From positions 1 through 18,308 of the forward strand of contig JACQVO010000001.1 of the NCBI GenBank assembly GCA_016209725.1: a stretch of 18,308 nucleotides of DNA, in the 5' to 3' direction. The notes beneath the pieces are model-generated. The model had not been told where the DNA came from. It did not search any database and saw nothing but the letters and a program-made list of their open reading frames with translations. This document shows, piece after piece, positions 7,076-14,671 of the stretch. The stretch comes from Candidatus Methylomirabilota bacterium (GTDB taxonomy: Bacteria > Methylomirabilota > Methylomirabilia > Methylomirabilales > 2-02-FULL-66-22). The translations under genes and the position numbers were made by a program. Positions within the stretch are counted from its first letter, which is position 1. Each line of letters begins with the position of its first letter.

Positions 7076-8479
7076 ATGAGATCTATCAGTGAACACCTTG
7101 CTCACACGGCTATTGCGTTTATGGCTCGGGATCTGCGTGATCATCCCGAGACTGTCGTGCTGGAAGCAAAACGCTGTCTTTTGGACTCGCTAGCCGTCGC
7201 CGTGGGAGCATGTAGTGCTCCAGTTAGCAACATCATCTGCACCTGGGCGCGTGAGATGGGAGGAAGACAAGAGGCGACTGTGATTGGTGACGGGCTAATG
7301 GTGCCTGCCGCGCATGCCGCGTTGGCTAACGGAACAATGCTCAGGTATTGGGATTATAATGACAACTATATGACAAAGACCGGGGCGGGTCTGCATGCCT
7401 CCGAAATCATTCCAGCTGTGCTCGCTGTGGCAGAGGCTGTCCGTGCGAATGCTGACAGCACGCTCAAGGCAATCATTCTAGGGTATGAGCTAGCGGCTAG
7501 ACTGTGTGATGCGGCGGGGAAGACATCCCATTCTATCGGGCCGAGAGGTATACACCATGGGACCCTGGGACTTCTCGTCGCCCCAGCCATTGTAGGCCCT
7601 CTTATGAACCTGACTCCGCAGCAGATAACGAATGCTATTGGCACATCAGGCGCACTTGTGATGTTGGGAATAATTGATCCGATGCCCCATGATTGCAACA
7701 CTATGGCCAAGGATGTTGCCTTTCCACTGGGTAACTATCTGGGGATTACTGCGGCGTCGTGGGCAAAGGCAGGATTCACCGGACCAACGAGGGTGTTCGA
7801 GGGCGAAAAGGGCCTGGTCGCCTCCGCCTTTGGCGACGACTATGACTTAGAGGCACTACGGCGAAGTCTGGTCTTGCCGTGGAAGCGGTACGCGATACTG
7901 GAGACCGCGCGGAAACTGTTTCCCGTATGTGGACCCCTGCTCGGTGTAGCCGAGGCAATGCATAAGCTCGTGAATGAGAACAACATTGATCCAAATATGG
8001 TTGCCGGCATTAACATTCGAGCCAGCGCGATGTGTGCTCATCACGATGATGACCCGCATGGATTCTATGCCATTAACAAGGAAACCGCAGATCACAGCCT
8101 CCCCTTCGTTGTTTCGGTGCTGCTCTTGGAGAAACGACTTGGACGCGAGCAGTTCTCGTCCCAATGGTTGAAGGATCCACGGATTCCAAGAATCGCGGCC
8201 AAAATACGCGTGCGAGCCGACCCATCAATGCATTTCAAGGGCGATCCAGGTTACGTTGAGATCAGAATGACGAACAAAGAGGTGTTTGCGACAGGCGTCG
8301 CAGCCCGGAAGGGGCATTACACGAATCCGATGAGTGATGAGGACATCAAAGCGAAATTCAGAACAATGAGCGATGGCTTCATGACCGAAGACACGCTCGA
8401 GAAGTGTATCGATCTCGTCTACCGCTTCGAAGAAGTGGCCGACATCTCCGAATTTATGAGACATTTCGTCCGAAGCTAG
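7076..8479 (+). CDS. MmgE/PrpD-family protein (2-methylcitrate dehydratase-like)
   Basis: ATG 7076 follows AGGAGA (7065-7070). The 467-aa length is normal for this family of cofactor-free dehydratases, decarboxylases and epimerases acting on di- and tricarboxylates (PrpD, cis-aconitate decarboxylase, iminodisuccinate epimerase). Family blocks in order are: AKRCLLDSLAVAVGA (31-45), HAALANGTMLRYWDYNDNYM (80-99), GLHASEIIPAVLAVAEA (105-121), GYELAARLCDAAGK, GIHHGTLGLLVAPAIVGPL with the helix LTPQQITNAIGTSGALVML, AGFTGPTRVFEGEKGL, and the small domain after about residue 270. ANG followed by RYWDYND differs from the common HALDFDDT, which hints at a substrate other than methylcitrate. No other propionate-cycle gene is present, so I do not name it prpD. 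It probably works with the importer and lyase of the cassette. Confidence 0.88.
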   Translation: MRSISEHLAHTAIAFMARDLRDHPETVVLEAKRCLLDSLAVAVGACSAPVSNIICTWAREMGGRQEATVIGDGLMVPAAHAALANGTMLRYWDYNDNYMTKTGAGLHASEIIPAVLAVAEAVRANADSTLKAIILGYELAARLCDAAGKTSHSIGPRGIHHGTLGLLVAPAIVGPLMNLTPQQITNAIGTSGALVMLGIIDPMPHDCNTMAKDVAFPLGNYLGITAASWAKAGFTGPTRVFEGEKGLVASAFGDDYDLEALRRSLVLPWKRYAILETARKLFPVCGPLLGVAEAMHKLVNENNIDPNMVAGINIRASAMCAHHDDDPHGFYAINKETADHSLPFVVSVLLLEKRLGREQFSSQWLKDPRIPRIAAKIRVRADPSMHFKGDPGYVEIRMTNKEVFATGVAARKGHYTNPMSDEDIKAKFRTMSDGFMTEDTLEKCIDLVYRFEEVADISEFMRHFVRS

Positions 8480-8732
8480 TGTTCCAACGGATTCCTGCGA
8501 ACGATGTGGAGCAGAAGGCAAGCCTCAGTCGGGTTGATACGTGGTGTGAACGCCCAGTGAGTCGCTGTCTCCAGTGACAGTGGGCAGAAGGCGGTTGGTG
8601 CTTTCCCATGATGCGGGAGGGTTCTCCGGGCGTAGTGTGGCCCGCAGGCCGAGGGACAAGAGACCGCTACGGTTAGGCGCTGCCCGATGTGGATGACCGC
8701 CGGCCTCTCATATCCGGCAAGAGGAGGACGAA
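8480..8732. other. Intergenic region with nested inverted repeats
   Basis: 253 nt separate the MmgE/PrpD and binding-protein genes. A compound stem lies near 8550-8587: GCCCA pairs with TGGGC, and inside it CTGTC pairs with GACAG. A minus-strand frame fills the whole interval (8476-8742) and contains HWAFTPRINPTEACLLLH. It lacks a ribosome site and overlaps both neighbours, so I do not call it a gene. The region may be a mobile repeat or a leader for the transport genes. Confidence 0.3.
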
Positions 8733-10037
8733 ATGAAGACACTCTCGACTGCCCTGGTGTTAGTCGTAAGCGTGCTTGCGTCTATGATAGGGACCCCTGG
8801 TGACGCAGCAAATGTGACCCTTGAGGTGCAGTATGGCTTGCCGACGGTCGAAGCGCAGACAGTGTTTAAGAGATTTGTGGCAGACTTTGAACGCGCAAAC
8901 CCGGATATCAAGATAGAGCTGTCCCTTGTCCCGATGGATAAATTTCTACCTGTCTCGGCACCTAAATTCATGGCGGGAACCGCCCCAGACATAGTGCATG
9001 CCTTGGTTGGGAGTGGAATTGAAATCTTCAGAAACCAGGGCGCTCTTTACGACCTATCGGCGTTTATGGACGCCGACTTTCGGAGCAGCTTTGTCCCACA
9101 ATTCTGGGGCACTCTGGGAACCCACGCCCTGCCCATCAGCGTCCAATTGGAGGGGTTGATCTTCTACAGAACAGACAAATTCAAGAAAGCCGGTGTGATA
9201 CCTCCTGCAGGCGATACCCCTTGGACGTGGGACGAGTTTCTCGCAGCGGCAAAGAAGCTAACCAAGGATGTTAACGGAGATGGGGTCATCGATGAGTGGG
9301 GGTTCGCGGAAAGAGGGATGCTGGGGTTTCGATTTACGAAGGCGTCGATCCCCTACTACCGGGCGGCAGGGACGGACGTCATTCGTCAGAACGGGAAAGG
9401 GAAATGGGTATCAACCTTTGATACCTCAGAGACCCAGAAGGCGTTGCGCTTTCAGGTGGACCTCATGACAAAACACCAGGTGCGGCCGAAAGCATCGATA
9501 ACTTGGGGTTCTCCCGAGGGGTATAGAGCCTGGAAAGAAGGCGCAATCGCCATGTTTAACATCGGCTCTTACTACGAATGGACCATTCGTACGATGACCC
9601 CGGACTTACAATTTGCCGATGGCTGGGATGTCATGCTGTTCCCTGTCGCTAACAAATCGATCCAGCCATCGATTTTACTGCAGGAGGAGGGGTTCGCGAT
9701 TACCCGGCAAAGCAAACACCCCCAGGAGGCCTGGCGCTTTTTGAAGTTTCTCTACACCAAAGATCGCCTGAAGGAACTTGCGATCGTGAATACCGAGGCA
9801 ATTCCTGCCCTGAAAGACAGTCTGAATCTCCCCTATTACACCCAGCAGAAGCAACTGTGGGTTCAGAAGCTATCAAAATGGATGAAGTATGTCAGTCCTC
9901 AGGTGTCCCATCCAAAATATGTCCCCATCTGGAGCAATATAATCGGCCCCATTACCCAGGAAATAATGGGAGGGAAAATGGACGTCGAGCCGGGGGCGCG
10001 TGAAATGCATGGCCGGATAAATAGGGATCTCCAATAG
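8733..10037 (+). CDS. ABC transporter sugar-type solute-binding protein (family 1, CUT1)
   Basis: ATG 8733 follows AGGAGG (8722-8727). Residues 1-26 form a Sec signal peptide (MKTLSTALVLVVSVLASMIG, cleavage near GDA-AN). There is no lipobox Cys, so the product is probably a free periplasmic protein. The 434-aa length fits family 1 binding proteins. Family features are VQYGLPTVEAQTVFKRFVADFERANPDIKIELSL at the start of the mature chain, APDIVHALVG, a TWDEFLAAAKKLT block and the metal-loop-like DVNGDGVIDEWGF (from about residue 179). Further on come YRAWKEGAIAMFNIGSYYEW and a C-terminal EEGFAITRQSKHPQEAWRFLKFL. It delivers substrate to the permeases encoded downstream. The CUT1 type normally binds oligosaccharides, polyols or phosphorylated glycerols, but the ligand cannot be read from the sequence. 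Confidence 0.93.
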   Translation: MKTLSTALVLVVSVLASMIGTPGDAANVTLEVQYGLPTVEAQTVFKRFVADFERANPDIKIELSLVPMDKFLPVSAPKFMAGTAPDIVHALVGSGIEIFRNQGALYDLSAFMDADFRSSFVPQFWGTLGTHALPISVQLEGLIFYRTDKFKKAGVIPPAGDTPWTWDEFLAAAKKLTKDVNGDGVIDEWGFAERGMLGFRFTKASIPYYRAAGTDVIRQNGKGKWVSTFDTSETQKALRFQVDLMTKHQVRPKASITWGSPEGYRAWKEGAIAMFNIGSYYEWTIRTMTPDLQFADGWDVMLFPVANKSIQPSILLQEEGFAITRQSKHPQEAWRFLKFLYTKDRLKELAIVNTEAIPALKDSLNLPYYTQQKQLWVQKLSKWMKYVSPQVSHPKYVPIWSNIIGPITQEIMGGKMDVEPGAREMHGRINRDLQ

Positions 10038-10071
10038 CGCGCATGCGTAGCGGGCTGAACGCTTAAGCGTG

Positions 10072-10323
10072 TGTCAGCGGTCACCTGGGGTCGCCCACAC
10101 TGAGCCATTGGGGATCACCGACGAGCGCCACTGAGTCCTGAGCGCAGGGTGGGACATGGCACAGGCTCAAGCCCTGGAGCATAAGAACAGTCCGCAAAAA
10201 GCCTGCCGGGCTGTCAGTGGAATCATTGAGATCACCGGGGTGGCTCAGTCTGGGCCACCTCGCCCGGCTCTGCCAGGTGACCCTGGGTGGCTCTGGGTGG
10301 CTCTGGATGGGCGACCGTTGACC
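10072..10323. mobile_element. 252-bp MITE-like element with IS21-type ends
   Basis: The left end is TGTCAGCGGTC and the right end, reversed, is GGTCAACGGTC (9 of 11 match). The element is flanked by a perfect 5-bp direct repeat GCGTG (10067-10071 and 10324-10328), as expected for a target-site duplication. The right end carries tandem subterminal repeats GGGTGGCTCT. The same arrangement (GTCAACGG, then AGAGCCACCC, then AGGGTCACC) occurs at the IS21-family end beside the istB fragment at 17.57 kb. No transposase is encoded. It separates the binding-protein gene from its permease. Confidence 0.68.
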
Positions 10324-10493
10324 GCGTGTCGCCGGCACAGCGGCACCGCTGGGGTTCCGGGGCACTTGAACACTCCTCCGAGACGTCTCCGGGCTGACCC
10401 CACGAGAGTGTGTGATGTGCACCCGCCGGAACCCACTGTGCATGGACAGAGTCTCGGCGTTGCGCAGTCAGAGGCGGTCCCTCGGATACTCAC
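10324..10493. other. Spacer between the MITE and the first permease gene
   Basis: 170 nt with no recognisable gene. The frame 10156-10500 crosses the MITE border and is not credible. The only purine-rich candidate ribosome site, GAGGCGG (10471-10477), lies 16 nt before the permease ATG, which is too far to be convincing. No promoter stands out. Confidence 0.4.
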
Positions 10494-11366
10494 ATGTTGA
10501 AGCCTCGCTGCCTTCCGTACATTCTCATCTTCCCCGCTGCGCTTACAACGATTCTGATGGTGGGATGGCCTATTGTTCAGGCGGTGCAGCTGAGCCTATA
10601 TCACTCGCGCCTTCTGGGCGTGAGTAGCTTCGCTGGGCTAGATAACTTCCGATACCTTCTCTTTGAGGAAAGAATCTTCAGGGAAGCTGCCAGGAATACG
10701 CTTCTATGGATTGTCGTCGGGGTTGCGTGCGAATACGTGTATTCGCTCAGTGTAGCACTCTTGTTGAATCGGGTGACGCATCTACGTCGCCCTTTCACAA
10801 TTGCCATCATCCTCCCGTGGATTATCCCACCGGTGGTTGCCGCACTGATTTGGCAGACGTTCTTCGACCCCTTTTACGGCATAGTGAACGAGCTCCTAAC
10901 GAAAGTTGGCGTGCTTAAGGCCAAGGTCAGTTGGCTTGGCGAAGCGCGCCTTGTACTACCCAGCCTGATCGCAATATCAGTGTGGAGATTTAGCCCCATG
11001 ACTATCATTGTCTTTCTGGCCGGGCTCCAGAGCATACCGCGGCCACTGTATGAGGCGGCGGAGGTCGATGGAGCGACGCGCTTTCAGTGTTTCCGGTTCA
11101 TCACGCTTCCCATGCTCGCCCCGATAACAATCGTGATCTTGACTCTCAAAGTCGTGTGGAGGGCCAGGCATTTTGACTTAGTGTGGGCGCTGACTGAGGG
11201 TGGACCGGGTCACGCATCCGAATTGTTGGCTACCCTTGCTTACAAATACGCAATTGTCCAACAGGACGCAGGTCTCGGATCAACGGTCGCGGTAGTCTTG
11301 CTGGTGTGTCTGGCCATGTTCATGATTTACGTTATACGCAAAATGCTGGAGGTTAGAGGTGCATAG
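10494..11366 (+). CDS. ABC transporter permease, MalF/UgpA-type (CUT1)
   Basis: The 290-aa membrane protein has about six hydrophobic segments, starting with LPYILIFPAALTTILMVGWPIV. The cytoplasmic coupling motif that docks onto the ATPase is present at about residues 187-210 (EAAEVDGATRFQCFRFITLP). The N-terminal YLLF region, AALIWQTFFDPFYGIVN and ALTEGGPGHASELLATLAYK are typical of the MalF/UgpA half of sugar importers. ATG 10494 is the only start that includes the first membrane helix, but its ribosome site is poor. It overlaps the next permease by 8 nt, so the two are translationally coupled. The ATP-binding subunit is not in the window, and a shared MalK/UgpC-type ATPase elsewhere in the genome is likely. 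Confidence 0.92.
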   Translation: MLKPRCLPYILIFPAALTTILMVGWPIVQAVQLSLYHSRLLGVSSFAGLDNFRYLLFEERIFREAARNTLLWIVVGVACEYVYSLSVALLLNRVTHLRRPFTIAIILPWIIPPVVAALIWQTFFDPFYGIVNELLTKVGVLKAKVSWLGEARLVLPSLIAISVWRFSPMTIIVFLAGLQSIPRPLYEAAEVDGATRFQCFRFITLPMLAPITIVILTLKVVWRARHFDLVWALTEGGPGHASELLATLAYKYAIVQQDAGLGSTVAVVLLVCLAMFMIYVIRKMLEVRGA

Positions 11367-12201
11367 ATCACAGCGGAGGAGAATGGCCGAGGGGGTATTG
11401 GTGTATCTCGGCCTGGCGGTAGCAACACTGTTCGCGGTGTTTCCTTTCTATTGGGCTGCCGTGATTTCGTTGTTTGGGAATCCGTATTTTCCATCCCTGC
11501 AGCTCGTCCCCAAATTCAGTACCTTTACACTCGACAGTTATCGCAATGTTCTGATCGCAAGGAATTTTCCCGTGCTGTTTAGGAATAGCCTCACCGTGTG
11601 TGTAGCAACGATGGTGTTGGGTGTCGGCGTCAGCGTGCTTGCGGCATACGCCCTTTCCCGCTTCACATTCTTAGGGAAGCGGACCTTTGGTGTCGGGATT
11701 CTCTTTTCTCAGGCGCTACCGGGAATTGTGCTGGCGATTCCAATTTACTTTGTTCTGATGCGGCTCCACCTTCTGAATACGCACGCGGGGTTAGTCCTTA
11801 CCTACCTCACGTTCGCGGTTCCATTTTCCACGTGGATGCTTTGGGGATACTTTAACACAATTCCCCTTGAGATTGAAGAGGCAGGCATAGTAGACGGATG
11901 TAGCAGAATAGGTGTGTTGGTGCGCATTGTTTTACCTCTTAGTGGACCGGGTGTGGGTGCCGTGGCGCTCTATACATTTATGTTAGCGTGGGAGGACTTC
12001 TTGTATCCCTTGATGATTCTTTCCTCCGAGAAGAAGCAACTCCTGACCGTCGGGGCCTCCTTGCTGATCAGCAGCCAGGCAATTTACTGGGGTCAATTGA
12101 TGGCTTATGTGGTGCTTAGTGTTCTCCCGATTACATTGCTCTTCGCGTGTCTGTTGCGATATTTTGCGACCGGACTTACTGCAGGGGCAATGAAGGAATA
12201 G
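11359..12201 (+). CDS. ABC transporter permease, MalG/UgpE-type (CUT1)
   Basis: GTG 11359 lies inside the end of the preceding permease and is preceded by GGAGG (11349-11353) at good spacing. ATG 11383 is possible, but its GGAGGA is too close. The 280-aa protein shows the MalG pattern: one N-terminal helix (LVYLGLAVATLFAVFPFYWA), the conserved TLDSYRNVL and FRNSLTVCVATMVLGVG, AAYALSRFTFLGKRTF, and PIYFVLMRLHLLNTHAGLVL. The EAA-type coupling loop EEAGIVDGCSRIGVLVRIVL starts at about residue 173. It ends LRYFATGLTAGAMKE, the normal C-terminus of this subfamily. It forms the transmembrane heterodimer with the upstream permease. Confidence 0.93.
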   Translation: MHRSQRRRMAEGVLVYLGLAVATLFAVFPFYWAAVISLFGNPYFPSLQLVPKFSTFTLDSYRNVLIARNFPVLFRNSLTVCVATMVLGVGVSVLAAYALSRFTFLGKRTFGVGILFSQALPGIVLAIPIYFVLMRLHLLNTHAGLVLTYLTFAVPFSTWMLWGYFNTIPLEIEEAGIVDGCSRIGVLVRIVLPLSGPGVGAVALYTFMLAWEDFLYPLMILSSEKKQLLTVGASLLISSQAIYWGQLMAYVVLSVLPITLLFACLLRYFATGLTAGAMKE

Positions 12202-12455
12202 ATGATCAGGCGGGGACTGGCGATCGATCAAGTATCAGGAAGGGGCGCCCCGAGTGAACAGGGGGAGAGGCGGGAAATCCCCGGTGCGCCTACAGGAGCT
12301 GACAGTGATCGGAGTAAGCGTCGAGCCTTCGGATCTTGAGGACATGATCTGTCCCAGCGGAGGCTCTTTACAAAGCAGGCGCCGGAGAGACAATCAGTCC
12401 TGGGGAATATGATCGTGAATGGTGTACCATTAGCCGCCTGGGTTGGTGTGGCGTC

Positions 12456-12680
12456 TTGCGCCCCGGACAGGTGATGCTTACGGCTAGTATCCGACCCCCG
12501 CGAACGAAGGCGCGGGACCTGGCGGTCGGGGTAGGGCAAGCTATCCTTGGCCACTTACGTGAGATGCCGATGGAGCGGCTGAATGGCCGCGAGCAACCGC
12601 GAAGGACGAGCTTCTTCGCGGGGGGAGAGCTGCTCAAGGGCGTTGTGAACCTCTACCACGCTGACCTTGGTCCGCTGTAA
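12456..12680 (+). pseudogene. Possible decayed coding fragment, family not recognised
   Basis: A 74-codon frame containing ARDLAVGVGQAILGHLREMP and then GGELLKGVVNLYHADLGPL has coding-like composition, but no ribosome site and no complete domain. The end (GELLKGVVN) faintly recalls the C-terminus of 2-hydroxyacid dehydrogenases, which I cannot confirm. An overlapping minus-strand frame ending near 12555 (VHNALEQLSPREEARPSRLL) is equally protein-like, so strand and identity are open. Confidence 0.2.
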
Positions 12681-12827
12681 CGTGTACCTTTCGGTAGACG
12701 GCTTCAACGCGGTGCAGTTACAGGCGAAGCAGTCGGGTGGCGGGCGGCGGAGCCTCGTGACACACGGGAAATCCTCACGCTCGCGCATGCCTCGCCCAAC
12801 TCCGTTCGATGGAACGCTCGTAGGTAG

Positions 12828-12983
12828 CCTGAGATCGCCGGGCGCGGCGGCCGCGAGCATGAGGCGATCCACAAGAACATGAAGGCGACCTCGAAGGGTC
12901 TCGGGACGCAGCTGTTGTCGCTTGGCGATGAGATGCAGGCGATGGCAGCGTCGAAGGTGCCAGGAGGAGGGAAGCGGAAATGA
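12828..12983 (+). pseudogene. Coding-like C-terminal fragment abutting the SDR gene
   Basis: After an in-frame TAG at 12825-12827 the frame reads EHEAIHKNMKATSKGLGTQL, LSLGDEMQAMAASK and GGGKRK. It stops at TGA 12981-12983, inside the ATG of the SDR gene (ATGA overlap). Such an overlap and helical, regular text are typical of a true upstream operon gene. Upstream of the TAG the same frame continues as ILTLAHASPNSVRW before it dissolves into stops. It looks like the intact end of a gene whose body has decayed. The family is not recognised. Confidence 0.35.
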
Positions 12984-13720
12984 GACTCCAGGGGCGAGTA
13001 GCAATCGTGACGGGTGGCGCAAAGGGGATCGGCTGGGGAATCACGCAGCTCTTCGCCAAGGCAGGGAGTCACATTGTTCTGATCGGTCGGTCGGAGGACG
13101 CGATTCGACAGGCGGAGCGCCACCTTCGAGATGACGGCATCAAGGCGCTCGCGTGCGTGGGCGATGTTTCGAAGTCGAGCGACGTACGCCAAATGGTTGC
13201 GGCAGCCCTCCAACAATTCGGTCAGATCGACATCCTGGTGAACAACGCTGGCGTGAATCCCAACAGAGGCAGATCCGTGCTGGATACCGAGGAGGCGGAC
13301 TGGGATGCCATAATGGCCGTCAACCTCCGCGGCATGCTCCTTTGCACGAAGGCCGTTCTTCCAATAATGAAGAAACAGCGGCGAGGCCACATCATCAACA
13401 TGTGCTCGATCGGCGGAAAAGTGATTCGAGACGGGAAGAACTCCGCCTACCGCACGTCCAAATTCGGCGTGCGCGGGTTTACGTGGAGTCTCGCCAAGGA
13501 TGTGCGCGATGACAACATCTCCGTGAGCGCGATCCTCCCTGGCACCACCCAGTCGGCAATGAATCCGAACGAGACAGGGGACTCCTCATCTTGGCTGAGC
13601 CCGAATGACATCGGGGAGGCAGCCCTCTTCCTTGCCACACGCGAGCCCAACGTGATAATTCCCGAGATGATCGTCGCCCCGAGGTCCAGCATCGGGGGGC
13701 CCACGTGCCCGTACTGCTAG
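12980..13720 (+). CDS. Short-chain dehydrogenase/reductase (SDR), probably NADP-dependent
   Basis: ATG 12980 follows AGGAGG (12962-12967) and overlaps the stop of an upstream fragment by 4 nt. The 246-aa protein is a complete classical SDR. The nucleotide-binding motif TGGAKGIG is at 11-18, GDV at 61-63, NNAG at 88-91, Asn114 is in place, the catalytic Ser143 is in NMCSIGG, and Tyr157 and Lys161 are in YRTSK. PGTT follows at 187-190. Arg37 after the second strand (LIGRSED) favours NADP over NAD. It would oxidise or reduce a hydroxyl/keto group in the cytoplasm. Its position after the transporter and in the same direction suggests a step in the same pathway. The C-terminus (SSIGGPTCPYC) has two Cys four residues from the end, which is unusual. 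Confidence 0.9.
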   Translation: MRLQGRVAIVTGGAKGIGWGITQLFAKAGSHIVLIGRSEDAIRQAERHLRDDGIKALACVGDVSKSSDVRQMVAAALQQFGQIDILVNNAGVNPNRGRSVLDTEEADWDAIMAVNLRGMLLCTKAVLPIMKKQRRGHIINMCSIGGKVIRDGKNSAYRTSKFGVRGFTWSLAKDVRDDNISVSAILPGTTQSAMNPNETGDSSSWLSPNDIGEAALFLATREPNVIIPEMIVAPRSSIGGPTCPYC

Positions 13721-14010
13721 GCTGGGGGCTGACCCGGAATGCACCGACGGAGGCTACCGGAGATGTTGCTCTCCTCGGGATCTGAACCCCATCCCCGATC
13801 GCTCGTTCAGGCCCTGCTCGTATAGGTGCTTCATCATCTCAGGGGCCCGTCGTGGCGGACCCAGGCATGGAAGGCGGACGATCATAGCACCGGACCAGAC
13901 TAGATCGCTGGGTCTGGAGCTCCGAATCGCTTGAGGCCCTGAGCCATCCGTTCGCCGCAGCCGTGCTATAAATAGAGACGCAATTCTTCTCTCCAGTCCA
14001 AATCTTCCCA
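13721..14010. other. Intergenic region without a clear gene
   Basis: I see no plus-strand gene. On the minus strand a short stretch from 13837 reads MMKHLYEQGLNERSG, which weakly recalls the first residues of IS21 IstA transposases, but the similarity ends after about 15 residues. No terminator with a T-tract follows the SDR stop. Confidence 0.35.
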
Positions 14011-14065
14011 CTCCAAATCCCGCGAGGGCAACCTCATGAGGGTTCGATTCCCTCCCCCGGCACCA
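14011..14065 (+). tRNA. 3' fragment of a tRNA-Leu gene, no 5' half (attachment-site-like)
   Basis: The T-arm is perfect: GAGGG (14038-14042), loop TTCGATT (14043-14049), CCCTC (14050-14054). The 3' acceptor strand CCCCGGC (14055-14061), discriminator A and encoded CCA (14063-14065) follow. Upstream, AAATCCC could be the 3' side of an anticodon stem and CGAGGGCAACCTC a long variable arm, pointing to tRNA-Leu (expected start GCCGGGG). No GCCGGGG or D-arm is found upstream, so this is not a working tRNA. Integrases using tRNA 3' ends leave such fragments. Confidence 0.7.
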
Positions 14066-14671
14066 TAATTTGTGCAAAGCACATCCCCACGAAGGACCGC
14101 GGTAAGAGTCATATCGCGCTCCTCCCACAGCGAAGCCCTCGTTCAGGGGCCACATGCAGTCTTAATCGTGTCTGGGAACCTTCCTCACGCCACCGAATGA
14201 TGCAAGGGCGCTCCTCTATGGAGTCTTTGTTCTCGCGTCACCAATGGCCTGAATCATAGGCGGGCGGCCCTGCCTCTTGCGCAATTGAGAATTGACAAGG
14301 TGCCGGTTGCATTTGTAGACTGCGAAAATATCAGGGTGTGTCCGCTCCCTGTAACGCGCGTCCGAATCACGAGGGTCCCGTGACTCGACGCACCGCCCCA
14401 TGGATTCTCCCTTCGCCGGCACTCTTGGTGCCGTCACCGCGAGGAGACCTGTCGGGAAGCCTGATCACCCGCATCTTCTCTTCTTTGCGGGCCATTGTTC
14501 CCCCGCCCCGCTCCACCATCGTGCGCTGATCCTCCCAGGTCGTCTTCTAGGCCGGGCCGAACCGTCGGCCCGCACTCGTCCTCTATCTGTGCGATCCGCC
14601 AGGGTCCGAGAAGGCGGCTTCCCCCACCTGGCGGGCTGGCCGTCTGACCACGTCTTGCCAGGGAGGCTACG
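14066..14671. other. About 600 bp with no recognisable gene
   Basis: Several short frames exist on both strands, but none has a ribosome site plus a coherent protein. The long minus-strand frame that enters from the lytic transglycosylase gene is the antisense shadow of its GC3-rich codons. No promoter or terminator was convincing. Confidence 0.4.

Noticed and set aside
13775..13837. IstA-like start MMKHLYEQGLNERSG on the minus strand
   Set aside because: Only about 15 residues resemble IstA and the rest does not. Too short to call.
13754..14155. Minus-strand frame containing CRGRESNPHEVALAGF
   Set aside because: This text is the antisense translation of a tRNA-Leu 3' end, a well-known source of false proteins.
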